From Ruegeria meonggei (GTDB taxonomy: Bacteria > Pseudomonadota > Alphaproteobacteria > Rhodobacterales > Rhodobacteraceae), in NCBI RefSeq assembly GCF_900172215.1, contig NZ_FWFP01000002.1, positions 186,001 through 250,000 of the forward strand: a DNA stretch of 64,000 nt, given 5' to 3'. Below the pieces are notes generated by a model, which did no database searches, was not told the DNA's origin, and was given only the letters and a program-made list of their open reading frames with translations. The first letter of the stretch is position 1. Every line of letters starts with the position of its first letter. Below, piece after piece: positions 1-8,689 of the stretch. The translations under genes were made by a program, and so were the position numbers.

Positions 1-332
1 ACATAAAAGGTCATCCACGCGGCGATCACATCCGGGGTAAAACAGGACGGCGCAAAGCAGGATCGGATGATGGCTTGTGCCCGCTTGTTTGGGGTTGCGG
101 TTTTTAACTCGCTCCGGGCTTCGGCACCGAAATCGGATAGGATTCTACGCATCGCAGCCAGGAATATCTGATCCTTACCGCCGAAATAGTGATGCGCCAA
201 AGCACTGGACATCCCCGCCCGTTTGGCAATCTGACTAACCGTCACGTCGAGGGACTTTTTTGAGCCGAGCTCGGCAATCGTCGCTTTGACGATCGCATCA
301 CGACGGATTGGTTCCATTCCGAGTTTCGGCAT
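1..332 (-). CDS. betI: BetI, TetR-family repressor of choline/glycine betaine genes (3' end beyond window)
   Basis: This is the first 110 residues of a TetR-family regulator; the rest lies left of the window. Reading leftwards from the ATG at 332, the protein opens MPKLGMEPIRRDAIVKAT, the characteristic BetI beginning. A TetR helix-turn-helix follows at about residues 28-52, with the recognition helix around MSSALAHHYFGGKDQIF. BetI represses the bet genes that oxidise choline to glycine betaine and is released by choline. The bet genes would be expected downstream, beyond position 1. A perfect inverted repeat 46 bases upstream fits autoregulation. The gene is cut by the window edge and is not a pseudogene. 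Confidence 0.9.
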   Translation of the reverse strand, partial: MPKLGMEPIRRDAIVKATIAELGSKKSLDVTVSQIAKRAGMSSALAHHYFGGKDQIFLAAMRRILSDFGAEARSELKTATPNKRAQAIIRSCFAPSCFTPDVIAAWMTFY

Positions 333-377
333 CACGATCCCCTTGTTGCGCTTGGTGCATGAAACGCTAGGGGGTTT

Positions 378-399
378 TTATTGACTCGTCAATCAATAA
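378..399. promoter_or_regulatory. Probable BetI operator
   Basis: A perfect inverted repeat has arms TTATTGA (378-384) and TCAATAA (393-399) around an 8-base spacer. It lies between betI (start 332) and the end of the next reverse gene (422). The TTGA-N8-TCAA core matches the BetI box layout known from enterobacteria and rhizobia. That it binds BetI is inferred. Confidence 0.7.
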
Positions 400-421
400 C
401 CGTTCTCGGGCGATGACGCCG

Positions 422-1330
422 CTAAAGTTTGGGCGCAATACTGGGAGTCGTCAAGCTGCTGCGGTTCAAAACCGCCTCGCGCCAGGCGATGAAACTGACA
501 GCTGACAGGATCAACGATCCGCCCGCAACAACCCAAATGTCAACGCGTTCGTGGAACACCAGCGCGCCCAGCAGCGTGGCCCAGATCAGCTGCAGAAAGG
601 TCACTGGTTGCGTGACCGCCACAGGCGCCGCCTTTAACGCAATCGTCATGAAATAATGTCCTGCAGTGGCGAAACTGGCGACCAGAAACAGAACGCCCAG
701 ATCGTGCAGGCTTGGTCGGGTCCAGACAGCTATGGCAAAGGGGATCAGTGCAATGGTCACCCAGATTGACATATGCGCCACAACCACCGAGGGCGGAAGA
801 TCGCGCACCAGTGTTTTGGCGATCAGGTACGAGCCACCCAGCGCCAGTGCAGTACCCAGCATGGTCAGGTGCCCCGGAGAGATCTCGCGAAATCCGGGGC
901 GCAAAATGATGAGAACTCCGATCAAAGCGACGCAGATTGCAGCGATCCGGCGAAAAGCCAACTTTTCACCCAGAAACAGCGCTGCGCCCAGGGTGACGTA
1001 AACCGGGGTCATATAGTTCATCGCCGTGACTTCGGCCAAGGGGATCTGCGTCATCGAAAAGAACCACAGCATGACGGCCAGTGCATGGACGATCCCACGA
1101 GTGCCAAACAGCACCAGATGCCTGCGTGTCAGATGCGTCGTCAGCACAAGCCGAAGCGCGGGCAACAGAAAGACCAGCCCAAAGACAAACCGCAGAAAGG
1201 CCGCCTGGATCGGGTCCATTGATGGGCCTAGAGACTTGACCAGCGCGGTCATTACAACAAAGGACAACCCTGCAGTGAACATCCAGAACATGCCCGCAAG
1301 GGGGCGATATGGGGCCGCAAGAGTTGTCAT
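422..1330 (-). CDS. DMT-superfamily (EamA) transporter
   Basis: An integral membrane carrier of the drug/metabolite transporter superfamily, 302 residues from the ATG at 1330. It has about ten hydrophobic helices arranged as two EamA repeats. The first repeat includes the GxRGIVHALAVMLWF region and the second ends near the C-terminus with a typical GxLILxAV helix. Substrate cannot be read from sequence; relatives export metabolites or amino acids. An in-frame TTG at 1366 would add 12 residues and almost abut the exporter gene upstream. The ATG was preferred because the EamA fold begins right after it, although no strong Shine-Dalgarno sequence is visible. The gene follows the ArgO-type exporter on the same strand and may be co-transcribed with it. 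Confidence 0.85.
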   Translation of the reverse strand: MTTLAAPYRPLAGMFWMFTAGLSFVVMTALVKSLGPSMDPIQAAFLRFVFGLVFLLPALRLVLTTHLTRRHLVLFGTRGIVHALAVMLWFFSMTQIPLAEVTAMNYMTPVYVTLGAALFLGEKLAFRRIAAICVALIGVLIILRPGFREISPGHLTMLGTALALGGSYLIAKTLVRDLPPSVVVAHMSIWVTIALIPFAIAVWTRPSLHDLGVLFLVASFATAGHYFMTIALKAAPVAVTQPVTFLQLIWATLLGALVFHERVDIWVVAGGSLILSAVSFIAWREAVLNRSSLTTPSIAPKL

Positions 1331-1370
1331 GTTAACCGTTGAACACCGAAACTCTGGCAGGGGCAACCCG

Positions 1371-1970
1371 TCACATCACCACAAGTTTGACGGCGATGGC
1401 CAGCATGACCACGCCGATCACCACATCCAGCACTTGCCAGGCGCGCGGCCGTGCAAAAACGGGCGACAATACCCCTGCCCCGTAGCCAAGGGAAAAGAAG
1501 AACACAAAACTGGACAGCATTGCACCCAGAGCAAATGCCAACCGGTCTTCATACTGCGCGGAAATCGACCCGATCAGCACAACTGTATCCAAATAGACAT
1601 GCGGGTTCAGCCAGGTGAAGGCCAGAACCGTCAGCAGGACAGACCGCAGGTTGGTGCGCTGACCTTTCTCAACATCCATCACAGCACCACCACGCCATGC
1701 AGATTGCAGACTGCGCACCCCGTACCACGTCAGAAAGATCGCACCCCCGTATCGCATGACCGTTTCGAACCAAGGCAAGACCTGCGCCAAAGTCCCAAAC
1801 CCCGCCACACCCGCAGCGATCAGGGCCGCATCAGATACCGCGCAGGTCAGACACAGGGGAAACACATGCTCGCGCCGCAAGCCCTGACGCAGGACAAAGG
1901 CGTTCTGTGCGCCGATGGCGAGGATAAGGCTGAAGCCCAGTGCAAAACCGGCGATCAGGGATGTGGACAT
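1371..1970 (-). CDS. argO: LysE/ArgO-family basic amino acid exporter
   Basis: A 199-residue inner-membrane exporter of the LysE superfamily with about six hydrophobic segments. The N-terminal helix carries the family motif GAQNAFVLRQGL. Relatives export L-arginine or L-lysine to prevent harmful accumulation. A strong AGGAGGT site sits 4-5 bases before the ATG at 1970. It is divergent from a LysR gene of the ArgP/LysG type (starts 2057), the usual argP-argO or lysG-lysE arrangement, so that regulator probably activates it from the 86-base spacer. Whether arginine or lysine is the main substrate is not decidable here. Confidence 0.85.
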   Translation of the reverse strand: MSTSLIAGFALGFSLILAIGAQNAFVLRQGLRREHVFPLCLTCAVSDAALIAAGVAGFGTLAQVLPWFETVMRYGGAIFLTWYGVRSLQSAWRGGAVMDVEKGQRTNLRSVLLTVLAFTWLNPHVYLDTVVLIGSISAQYEDRLAFALGAMLSSFVFFFSLGYGAGVLSPVFARPRAWQVLDVVIGVVMLAIAVKLVVM

Positions 1971-2056
1971 GAAACCTCCTGTATTCTCAGCCGTTGACTA
2001 AGGGCATTCACGCGCCCTATCAAATTAAAGATACTGACCCAGGATAAGTTTGATTA

Positions 2057-2938
2057 ATGCTGCTTGACCCCAATCACCTGTCCGCCCTTTCCGCGATCCT
2101 GCGTCACGGCAGCTTTGAAGCTGCCGCCGCAGAGCTGGCGGTAACGCCTTCGGCAATATCACAGCGGATCAAAGCGCTGGAGGATCGCGTGGGCGCGGCC
2201 CTGATCAACCGTGGCGCGCCCTGCTCAGGAACACCCGCAGGGCTGCGCATTGCACGACATGCCGAGGATATCGGCTTGCTCGAGGCCAAGCTGGCCCGCG
2301 AATTAACCCTTGATCAATCAACCGGCCCCGCACGCGTACGCGTCGCAGTCCCCGCAGACGTACTGGCGACCTGGTTCATAGAAGCCATGGCACAGGCAGA
2401 GGGTCTATTGTTCGATCTGGTCGTCGATGATCAGGACCATTCGGCAGAGTGGCTGCGCCGCGGAGAGGTCAGCGCCGCCATAACCGTTGGCGGACAGCCG
2501 GTCGCGGGATGTGATCCGGTGGCTTTAGGTGACTTGCGCTATCTTCCCACCGCCAGTCCGGCGTTCATGCGCCGATGGTTTGCGGATGGCGTGACTGCAC
2601 GCACTCTGGCGGTTGCGCCCTGCCTGACGTTTAACCGGAAAGACAGCTTGCAGAGATCGTGGATCACTGCTCAGACGGGCCAACGGATATCACCCCCTTC
2701 ACACTTTCTGCCAACGTCGCACGGGTTTGTCGAAGCCGCGATTGCCGGGATAGGCTGGGGTATGAACCCGGTTTCACTGGTGCAGGATGCCATTGAGAAC
2801 GGCAAGCTATGCCCGGTCCTGCCTAACGCGCCGCTTGATGTTCCCTTGACGTGGCAGGTCGTCCGCGTTCTGGCCCCGTCACTGGCACCGCTGACGGCCG
2901 CGATCAGGCGCGCAGTGGCCGCATCTGCGGAGCCGTGA
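2057..2938 (+). CDS. argP: ArgP/LysG-type LysR transcriptional regulator
   Basis: A 293-residue LysR-family regulator. The winged helix-turn-helix occupies residues 1-60 (GSFEAAAAELAVTPSAISQR is the helix-turn-helix core), followed by a periplasmic-binding-protein-like effector domain to the C-terminus. The N-terminal half resembles ArgP/LysG, which activates export of basic amino acids when lysine or arginine rises. The divergent ArgO-type gene supports that role. AGGATAAG lies 8-10 bases before the ATG at 2057. The shared 86-base spacer should contain both promoters and the binding site. Confidence 0.85.
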   Translation: MLLDPNHLSALSAILRHGSFEAAAAELAVTPSAISQRIKALEDRVGAALINRGAPCSGTPAGLRIARHAEDIGLLEAKLARELTLDQSTGPARVRVAVPADVLATWFIEAMAQAEGLLFDLVVDDQDHSAEWLRRGEVSAAITVGGQPVAGCDPVALGDLRYLPTASPAFMRRWFADGVTARTLAVAPCLTFNRKDSLQRSWITAQTGQRISPPSHFLPTSHGFVEAAIAGIGWGMNPVSLVQDAIENGKLCPVLPNAPLDVPLTWQVVRVLAPSLAPLTAAIRRAVAASAEP

Positions 2939-2945
2939 TATTGGG

Positions 2946-4217
2946 TCAGGAGGCAACGGCCTGCTTCGCGTGTGGTAGCACCACCCGGTAACACAGGATG
3001 GCCGCGATCAGACTGACGGTCACGATGAACACGATGGCCCATGCGACCTCGTGCATATGCGCCACCCCGGCCAGACATGCTGAAACGATGACCCCTGTTA
3101 TCCGGCAAATGCTTTTGATCGCAGCCGCACCTTTAACGCGTTGATCCTTGGGCGCGACATCCAGGAAGTACAGTTTACGCGCGCTGCTGACACCAGTCAC
3201 TGCGACTGTGACGATGAACAGGGCGATGGCGTGCAGATGCACCTCGTGATCGATCCCGAGGAAATGCATCGACAGCAGCGCAGCACCCGTCAGCGCCACC
3301 ATCAGGTTGCCAGTCACCATGACCGCACGATGCGACTTCAGATTCACCATCTGCCACAAAGGGGCCGAGACCAGATACCCCGAAGCCGAGGAGATAATCA
3401 TCGCCGTCAAACCCTTGGCAGACGCATGATGCGCCTCGGCCGCAATCAGGGCAAAAAACGGAACCGCCAGTGAGACAACCACCAACGGCATCCGCATCAC
3501 CATGTAACGGCGGAACCAAGCCTCACTGAACATGGCGAAAATGTCTGTAAAGTTCTCGGTGAACTTCCGTTTGCGCGCCGGTTGCGTTTTGTCCTTGGGC
3601 TGCGAAGAGCGTGTCATCTCAGACATCGCCAGAATGACCACAGCGGAGAGCACAAAAAAGGTCACTGACACGGCAATAACCGCAGAATGGCGCGAAAACG
3701 GTGGGTTCTCTTTAGTGATCTCATGCACCAAAAGCGCCAAGCCGATGGCACCCAATCCGCCAACACCAAGTTGCAGGTATCGCATGATCATCCGCGATTT
3801 CGATTGCACGTGATCACCCAGAAGATCGGTGAACATCAACGCTTGAATCTCTTCGATCAGGCCAATCAGAAAGAACGCTGCAACAAAAGCCACGCCGATG
3901 GCCGGAACAACCCCTGTCGCAGCCACCACAAGCGCCATGACCAGACAGGCCCCGATTGCAATTTCGGTCAGCGCGATTCCGCGCTTTTTGTGGTCGCGCG
4001 CTGAAATCGCCTGCGCCAAAAACACGTCCGAAATCATGCTGCCCGTCATGCGCACCGAGACCAGAGCTCCGGCGATAAACATTGGCAGTTCCAACGAGAC
4101 CGCCAGAAACGGCAAAACGATGGATGGACTGCCAAGAGTCCATGCAACCTGGGACAGGATGCTTTGCCCGGTCAGTACCGGGAAATTCCTTTTTGGCGGG
4201 GTTGGGTTGTCCGTCAT
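2946..4217 (-). CDS. MFS transporter, substrate unknown
   Basis: A 423-residue membrane protein with roughly twelve hydrophobic helices and a charged central loop (about residues 200-220, rich in Lys/Arg/Gln), the layout of a major facilitator superfamily carrier. The substrate is not recognisable. The C-terminus approaches the convergent argP stop with only 7 bases between. No clear Shine-Dalgarno precedes the ATG at 4217. It follows yebC on the same strand, but a strong terminator lies between them, so it probably has its own promoter in 4218-4315. Confidence 0.8.
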   Translation of the reverse strand: MTDNPTPPKRNFPVLTGQSILSQVAWTLGSPSIVLPFLAVSLELPMFIAGALVSVRMTGSMISDVFLAQAISARDHKKRGIALTEIAIGACLVMALVVAATGVVPAIGVAFVAAFFLIGLIEEIQALMFTDLLGDHVQSKSRMIMRYLQLGVGGLGAIGLALLVHEITKENPPFSRHSAVIAVSVTFFVLSAVVILAMSEMTRSSQPKDKTQPARKRKFTENFTDIFAMFSEAWFRRYMVMRMPLVVVSLAVPFFALIAAEAHHASAKGLTAMIISSASGYLVSAPLWQMVNLKSHRAVMVTGNLMVALTGAALLSMHFLGIDHEVHLHAIALFIVTVAVTGVSSARKLYFLDVAPKDQRVKGAAAIKSICRITGVIVSACLAGVAHMHEVAWAIVFIVTVSLIAAILCYRVVLPHAKQAVAS

Positions 4218-4317
4218 ACGCTCATTCGTTTTGCCAATTGGAAGGGCTGTTCCGGGTCAATCGCGGGCAGTTTCAAACCTATAGGGTTCTGCCGGACCGG
4301 CCAAGAACTCACGGGCA

Positions 4318-4350
4318 GAAAAACAAAAACCCGACCAACGGCCGGGTTTT
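4318..4350 (-). terminator. Rho-independent terminator of yebC
   Basis: On the reverse strand an 8-base stem AAAACCCG/CGGGTTTT (4343-4350 and 4326-4333) with a 9-base loop is followed by a T-rich run. It lies 24 bases after the yebC stop codon. Confidence 0.85.
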
Positions 4351-4373
4351 CGGTAGGTGTGCCATGACGCGGA

Positions 4374-5114
4374 TCAAAGCTGCGCCATGACCTCATCCGT
4401 TGCCTCAAAGTTGGTGGTCACGCGCTGGACGTCATCATCGTCTTCCAGCGCATCAACCAGCTTCATCAGCTTTTGCATGTCTTCCAGACCCAACTCGGTC
4501 GTCGTAGTGGGTTTCCAGATCAGCTTGGTTGATTCCGTTTCGCCCAGCGCGGTCTCCAGCGCGTTCGATACCTCGTTCAGATCCGTATCCGCGCACCAGA
4601 TGATATGCCCCTCGTCCGAGCTTTCGACATCTTCCGCACCAGCCTCAATCGCGGCCTCAAAGACCGCGTCGGCATCGCCTACGGATACGGTATAGACCAC
4701 CTCACCCTTGCGCTCGAACATGAACCCGACCGAGCCGGTTTCACCCAGATTGCCGCCGTTTTTGGAAAAGGTCGAGCGTACGGTTGATGCGGTTCGGTTG
4801 CGATTGTCCGTCATCGTCTCGACGATTACCGCGACACCGTTGGGGCCATAGCCCTCGTACCGGATTTCTTCGTAATCGTCGCCATCACCTGCCTGAGACT
4901 TCTTGATCGCGCGATCAATCACATCCTTGGGTACCGATTGCGACTTGGCCTCTTTCACCGCCAGACGCAGGCGCGGGTTTTTGTCGGGATCGGGGTCGCC
5001 CATCTTGGCCGCGACTGTGATCTCTTTCGACAGTTTGGAAAAAAGCTTGGACCGCGCGGCGTCCTGACGCCCTTTACGGTGCTGGATGTTGGCCCATTTG
5101 GAATGGCCTGCCAT
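4374..5114 (-). CDS. yebC: YebC/TACO1-family protein
   Basis: A 246-residue full-length member of the YebC family, with the hallmark opening [18 protein letters not shown] and the central motif [13 protein letters not shown]. Members were long annotated as DNA-binding regulators. Current work on YebC and mitochondrial TACO1 points to a role in translation, helping ribosomes through difficult stretches such as polyproline. The gene stands alone: a terminator lies just downstream and the divergent SLC13 gene starts at 5225. In many bacteria yebC is next to ruvC, but not here. Confidence 0.95.
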   Translation of the reverse strand: MAGHSKWANIQHRKGRQDAARSKLFSKLSKEITVAAKMGDPDPDKNPRLRLAVKEAKSQSVPKDVIDRAIKKSQAGDGDDYEEIRYEGYGPNGVAVIVETMTDNRNRTASTVRSTFSKNGGNLGETGSVGFMFERKGEVVYTVSVGDADAVFEAAIEAGAEDVESSDEGHIIWCADTDLNEVSNALETALGETESTKLIWKPTTTTELGLEDMQKLMKLVDALEDDDDVQRVTTNFEATDEVMAQL

Positions 5115-5224
5115 GTTGCGTCCTCGTCATCGTGATTGCGTATTCGGCGCTCATATAGACGTTTGCAGGGCTTGGGATCAAGAGAGCGGCTTGCGACGGT
5201 CCTCGCTGTGGGTATGGTGGCGGC

Positions 5225-6997
5225 ATGACAACAGACCAGATTATTCTTTTTGCCCTTTTCGCCGCTGTATTCGGAATGCTGCTTTGGGGGCGGTTTCGCT
5301 ATGACCTTGTGGCGTTTTCCGCGCTGCTGATCGGGGTTGTTCTGGGTGTGGTCCCGGTGGATGACGCCTTTGCGGGTTTTGGCCATCCTGCGACCATCAT
5401 CGTGGCGCTGGTTCTGGTGGTGTCCGCCGGGTTGGTCCGGTCGGGGGCTGTTTTTTTGATCACACGCACACTGGTCGATGCCTCGCGCGGGCTTGGTGCC
5501 CACATCGCGTTGATGGGCGGGATCGGGGCGGTTCTGTCGGCCTTCATGAATAACGTGGCCGCGCTGGCGCTGTTGATGCCGGTGGACATTCAAACCGCGC
5601 GCAAGGCGGGGCGGTCTGTGGGCCTGACCCTGATGCCACTGAGTTTCGCCACAATTCTGGGCGGCATGGCAACGCTGATCGGTACGCCGCCTAACATCAT
5701 TATCGCGTCGATCCGGCAGGAAACACTGGGTGAACCATTCAGCATGTTCGATTTCGCCCCCGTTGGCGGCATCGCCGCCCTTGCCGGGCTGGCCTTTGTC
5801 GCGCTGGTGGGGTGGCGGCTGATTCCCAATCGCGGGCCGCAGTCCGAAAGCTCTGAGGTGTTGGCTGAATACATCGCCGAGCTGACCATCCCCCCGGAAT
5901 CAGCCCATATCGGCAAACGGGTCAGTGAGATGTATGAAGCCGCCGAGAAATCCGACGTCGCCATCATCGGCCTGATCCGCGACGGCAAACGCCGCTATGG
6001 CCGATCCGCACACGCCACGTTGAAAGACGGCGACGCATTGGTGCTTGAAGCCCGCCCCGAGGCATTGGACGAATTCCGCGCGGCGCTGAACCTCGACTTT
6101 TCGGACACCCGCCGTCAAGAATTGCTAAAGGCTGAGGGCGACGGGCTTGAAGTGATCGAGGTTGTCGCCCCCGAAAACGCCCGTATCACCGGGCGTACTG
6201 CTCAGGGGCTGGGGCTGGCGTGGCGGCAAAGCACCGTGCTGATGGGCATTTCACGGCAGGGGCGTCGCATCACAGAACAAGTTCGCAAGACCGAGGTCGA
6301 GGCAGGCGACATCCTTCTGCTGCTTTGCCCCCGGGACCGCAGCGCGGACGTCACGGATTGGCTGGGTTGCCTACCTCTGGCCGAGCGCGGGTTAAACGTC
6401 ACCGCCAACGACAAAGCATGGCTGGCCATCGGTCTGTTTGCGGCTGCCGTGCTGGCGGCAAGTGTCGGGTTGATCTACCTGCCGATCGCACTGGGGCTGG
6501 TGGTCGTGGCCTATGTGCTGACCAAGATCATGCCGATCGCTGATCTCTACAATCATATCGAATGGCCGGTTGTAGTTTTGCTGGGTTCGATGATCCCGCT
6601 GGGCAGTGCGTTAGAGACCTCGGGCGGAACCGAACTGATCGCCGATGCGTTGATACAACTGACCAACGGCTTGCCCGCATGGGCCATTCTGACCGTGCTG
6701 ATGGTGGTCACCATGACCCTTTCGGATGTGCTGAACAACACCGCCACAGCCATTGTCGCAGCGCCAGTCGGTATTCAGATGGCCCGCACGCTAGAGGTCT
6801 CGCCAGATCCGTTCCTGATGACGGTAGCCGTGGCGGCATCCGCAGCCTTCCTGACACCTATCGGGCATAAGAACAACACACTGGTGCTGGGCCCCGGCGG
6901 CTATCGCTTTGGCGATTACTGGCGCATGGGTCTGCCGCTGGAAATCCTGATCATTGCGGTCACGGTCCCCTCGATCCTTGTCTTCTGGCCGCTATGA
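5225..6997 (+). CDS. SLC13-family anion permease with two TrkA_C domains
   Basis: A 590-residue inner-membrane carrier of the divalent anion:sodium symporter class. About five helices (1-200) precede two soluble TrkA_C (RCK_C) domains at about 205-290 and 295-385, and a second membrane half (about 395-590) follows. The conserved loops MNNVAALALLMP in the first half and LNNTATAIVAAP in the second are the paired SNT-like signatures of the fold, and GTPPN lies nearby. Related proteins move sulfate, dicarboxylates or other anions; the TrkA_C pair may sense a ligand. A second protein of the same architecture is encoded at 11205-12983. GATase follows after 16 bases, so these may be co-transcribed. 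Confidence 0.88.
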   Translation: MTTDQIILFALFAAVFGMLLWGRFRYDLVAFSALLIGVVLGVVPVDDAFAGFGHPATIIVALVLVVSAGLVRSGAVFLITRTLVDASRGLGAHIALMGGIGAVLSAFMNNVAALALLMPVDIQTARKAGRSVGLTLMPLSFATILGGMATLIGTPPNIIIASIRQETLGEPFSMFDFAPVGGIAALAGLAFVALVGWRLIPNRGPQSESSEVLAEYIAELTIPPESAHIGKRVSEMYEAAEKSDVAIIGLIRDGKRRYGRSAHATLKDGDALVLEARPEALDEFRAALNLDFSDTRRQELLKAEGDGLEVIEVVAPENARITGRTAQGLGLAWRQSTVLMGISRQGRRITEQVRKTEVEAGDILLLLCPRDRSADVTDWLGCLPLAERGLNVTANDKAWLAIGLFAAAVLAASVGLIYLPIALGLVVVAYVLTKIMPIADLYNHIEWPVVVLLGSMIPLGSALETSGGTELIADALIQLTNGLPAWAILTVLMVVTMTLSDVLNNTATAIVAAPVGIQMARTLEVSPDPFLMTVAVAASAAFLTPIGHKNNTLVLGPGGYRFGDYWRMGLPLEILIIAVTVPSILVFWPL

Positions 6998-7013
6998 CGG
7001 GTAAAGCCACCGC

Positions 7014-7748
7014 ATGAAACGATTCCTGATCCTGCAATTGCGCCCGGAAACCGAAGCCTCGGACGCGGAATACGCCTCGATTCTAGATAAGACCGGGCTG
7101 ACGCCTAACCAGACACATCGCATCCGTCTCGACTGCGAAGAGCTTCCAAATGCGCTGGATGTCACCGATTACGCAGGTGTGATCGTTGGTGGTGGACCCG
7201 GCTGCGTCAGCGACGATCCGGCGACGAAATCCCTGGTGGATGCACGCGTCGAAGCGGCCATTATGGGGCTGATGCCACAGATCACCGCGCAGGATCACCC
7301 ATTCATGGGCTGCTGCTATGGGTTGGGCGTTCTGGCGGTCCATCTGGGCGGTGATGTCAGCAAGGACCAGTTCGGAGAGCCCGTAGGCCCTTCGACCTGC
7401 CACCTGACCCAAGACGGCGCGCGCGATCCGCTGACCGCCGGACTTAACTCAACCTTCGACGCTTTTGTGGGCCATAAAGAGGCCGTTCAGACCCTGCCGG
7501 ATGGCTGCGTTCATTTGCTGGCCTCGGATCCCTGCCCATTTCAGATGATCCGCTGGGGTCAGAACGTTTATGCCACGCAATTCCACCCCGAGGCAGATGC
7601 ACGGGATTTTGAACAGCGCATCAACATCTACAAGAATTTCGGCTATTTCCCCCCCGAAGACGCGCAGAAACTGATCGATATCTGTCACTCGGCCGAAGTT
7701 ACTCAGCCCGGCGAAATCCTGCGCCGGTTCGCTCAACGCTACGGGTGA
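7014..7748 (+). CDS. Class I glutamine amidotransferase-like protein
   Basis: A stand-alone GATase1 domain of 244 residues. The oxyanion loop GGGPG is at 59-63, the nucleophile elbow GCCYG at 99-103 puts the catalytic cysteine at 101, and FHPEAD at 190-195 supplies His191 and Glu193, so the triad is complete. Such proteins hydrolyse glutamine for a partner synthase or act as GMP-synthase-like or gamma-glutamyl hydrolases. No synthase partner is adjacent, so the acceptor is unknown. It starts 16 bases after the SLC13 gene with no convincing Shine-Dalgarno, suggesting translational linkage to that gene. Confidence 0.85.
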   Translation: MKRFLILQLRPETEASDAEYASILDKTGLTPNQTHRIRLDCEELPNALDVTDYAGVIVGGGPGCVSDDPATKSLVDARVEAAIMGLMPQITAQDHPFMGCCYGLGVLAVHLGGDVSKDQFGEPVGPSTCHLTQDGARDPLTAGLNSTFDAFVGHKEAVQTLPDGCVHLLASDPCPFQMIRWGQNVYATQFHPEADARDFEQRINIYKNFGYFPPEDAQKLIDICHSAEVTQPGEILRRFAQRYG

Positions 7749-7806
7749 CCTAACGGCGCGGTTGCCTGTGACTTGGCCCCTCGCATAGGCTGATCCGAAT
7801 GACTTT

Positions 7807-7814
7807 GGGAGGAG
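7807..7814 (+). promoter_or_regulatory. Ribosome binding site that decides the BASS start
   Basis: GGGAGGAG is directly against a TTG at 7815 but 6 bases from a second in-frame TTG at 7821. The spacing therefore favours 7821. Confidence 0.7.
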
Positions 7815-7820
7815 TTGTTC

Positions 7821-8678
7821 TTGGATCTTCTATTATCTGTCGGCCTGCCGCTTTCGTTGGCCATTATCATGTTGTCACTGGGCGTCGGGCTTGAGATTGC
7901 CGATTTCCGCCGCGTTCTGAGCCGGGGATATCCATTTGCCATCGGCGCATTGTGTCAGGTCGTGCTGCTGCCCGTCGTGGCCTTTGCGACGGTCAAACTG
8001 TTCGCCCTGCCGCCCGAGATCGCAGTCGGGTTCATGATCCTCAGCTTCTGCCCTGGCGGTGTCACCAGCAACATCCTTGCAAAACTGGCCAAGGGTGATG
8101 TTGCCCTGTCGGTCAGCCTGACTGCCGTGATCAGCCTGCTGTCTTTGGTGACGGTTCCTGTGCTGGCGGCGTGGTCCATCGCACATTTCATGGGGGAAGA
8201 CGCACCTGAGGTGTCGATCACCGGGCTTGCCATCGCTATGTTTCTGATCACTACCCTGCCTGTCGCCATCGGCATCAGCCTTCGGCATTTTGCCGCTGGA
8301 TTCGCGACGCGGATTGATGCACCGTTGTCAAAACTAGCCACGGTTCTCTTTGTTCTGATCGTCCTCGCGGCGCTGGCCGGAAACTGGCAGACCTTCGTTG
8401 AAAATCTGGGCATTATGGGTGGCGGGCTGGTCACACTTAACATTGCGTTGCTGCTAATGGGATTGGGGCTGGCGCGCGCCGCAAAACTATCGTGGAATGA
8501 AAGCAAGACGATCTCAATCGAGACCGGCATCCAGAACTCGACGCTGGGGATCACTTTGGCGGCACTGATCACCGGGACAGAAAGCGGGTTCAGCCCGCTT
8601 GCCCTGCCCGCGGCGGTGTACGGGATCATGATGTATGTCGTGGCCCTGCCCTATGTCGCTTGGCTCCGCAGTCGCTGA
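7821..8678 (+). CDS. Bile acid:sodium symporter (BASS) family protein
   Basis: A 285-residue membrane protein with about nine to ten hydrophobic helices and the BASS signature CPGGVTSNILAKLAKGD near residue 77. A second conserved stretch, ETGIQNSTLGI, lies near 238. Bacterial BASS members co-transport organic anions such as pantoate, taurine conjugates or keto acids with sodium; the substrate here is unknown. The start is taken as the TTG at 7821 because of the GGGAGGAG site upstream. The FAD dehydrogenase follows after 11 bases, so uptake of a substrate for that enzyme is a reasonable guess. Confidence 0.87.
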   Translation: MDLLLSVGLPLSLAIIMLSLGVGLEIADFRRVLSRGYPFAIGALCQVVLLPVVAFATVKLFALPPEIAVGFMILSFCPGGVTSNILAKLAKGDVALSVSLTAVISLLSLVTVPVLAAWSIAHFMGEDAPEVSITGLAIAMFLITTLPVAIGISLRHFAAGFATRIDAPLSKLATVLFVLIVLAALAGNWQTFVENLGIMGGGLVTLNIALLLMGLGLARAAKLSWNESKTISIETGIQNSTLGITLAALITGTESGFSPLALPAAVYGIMMYVVALPYVAWLRSR

Positions 8679-8689
8679 AAGGACAGGAC

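Noticed and set aside
1026..1997. 323-codon forward open frame over the exporter genes
   Set aside because: Runs across two well-supported reverse membrane-protein genes and has shadow composition.
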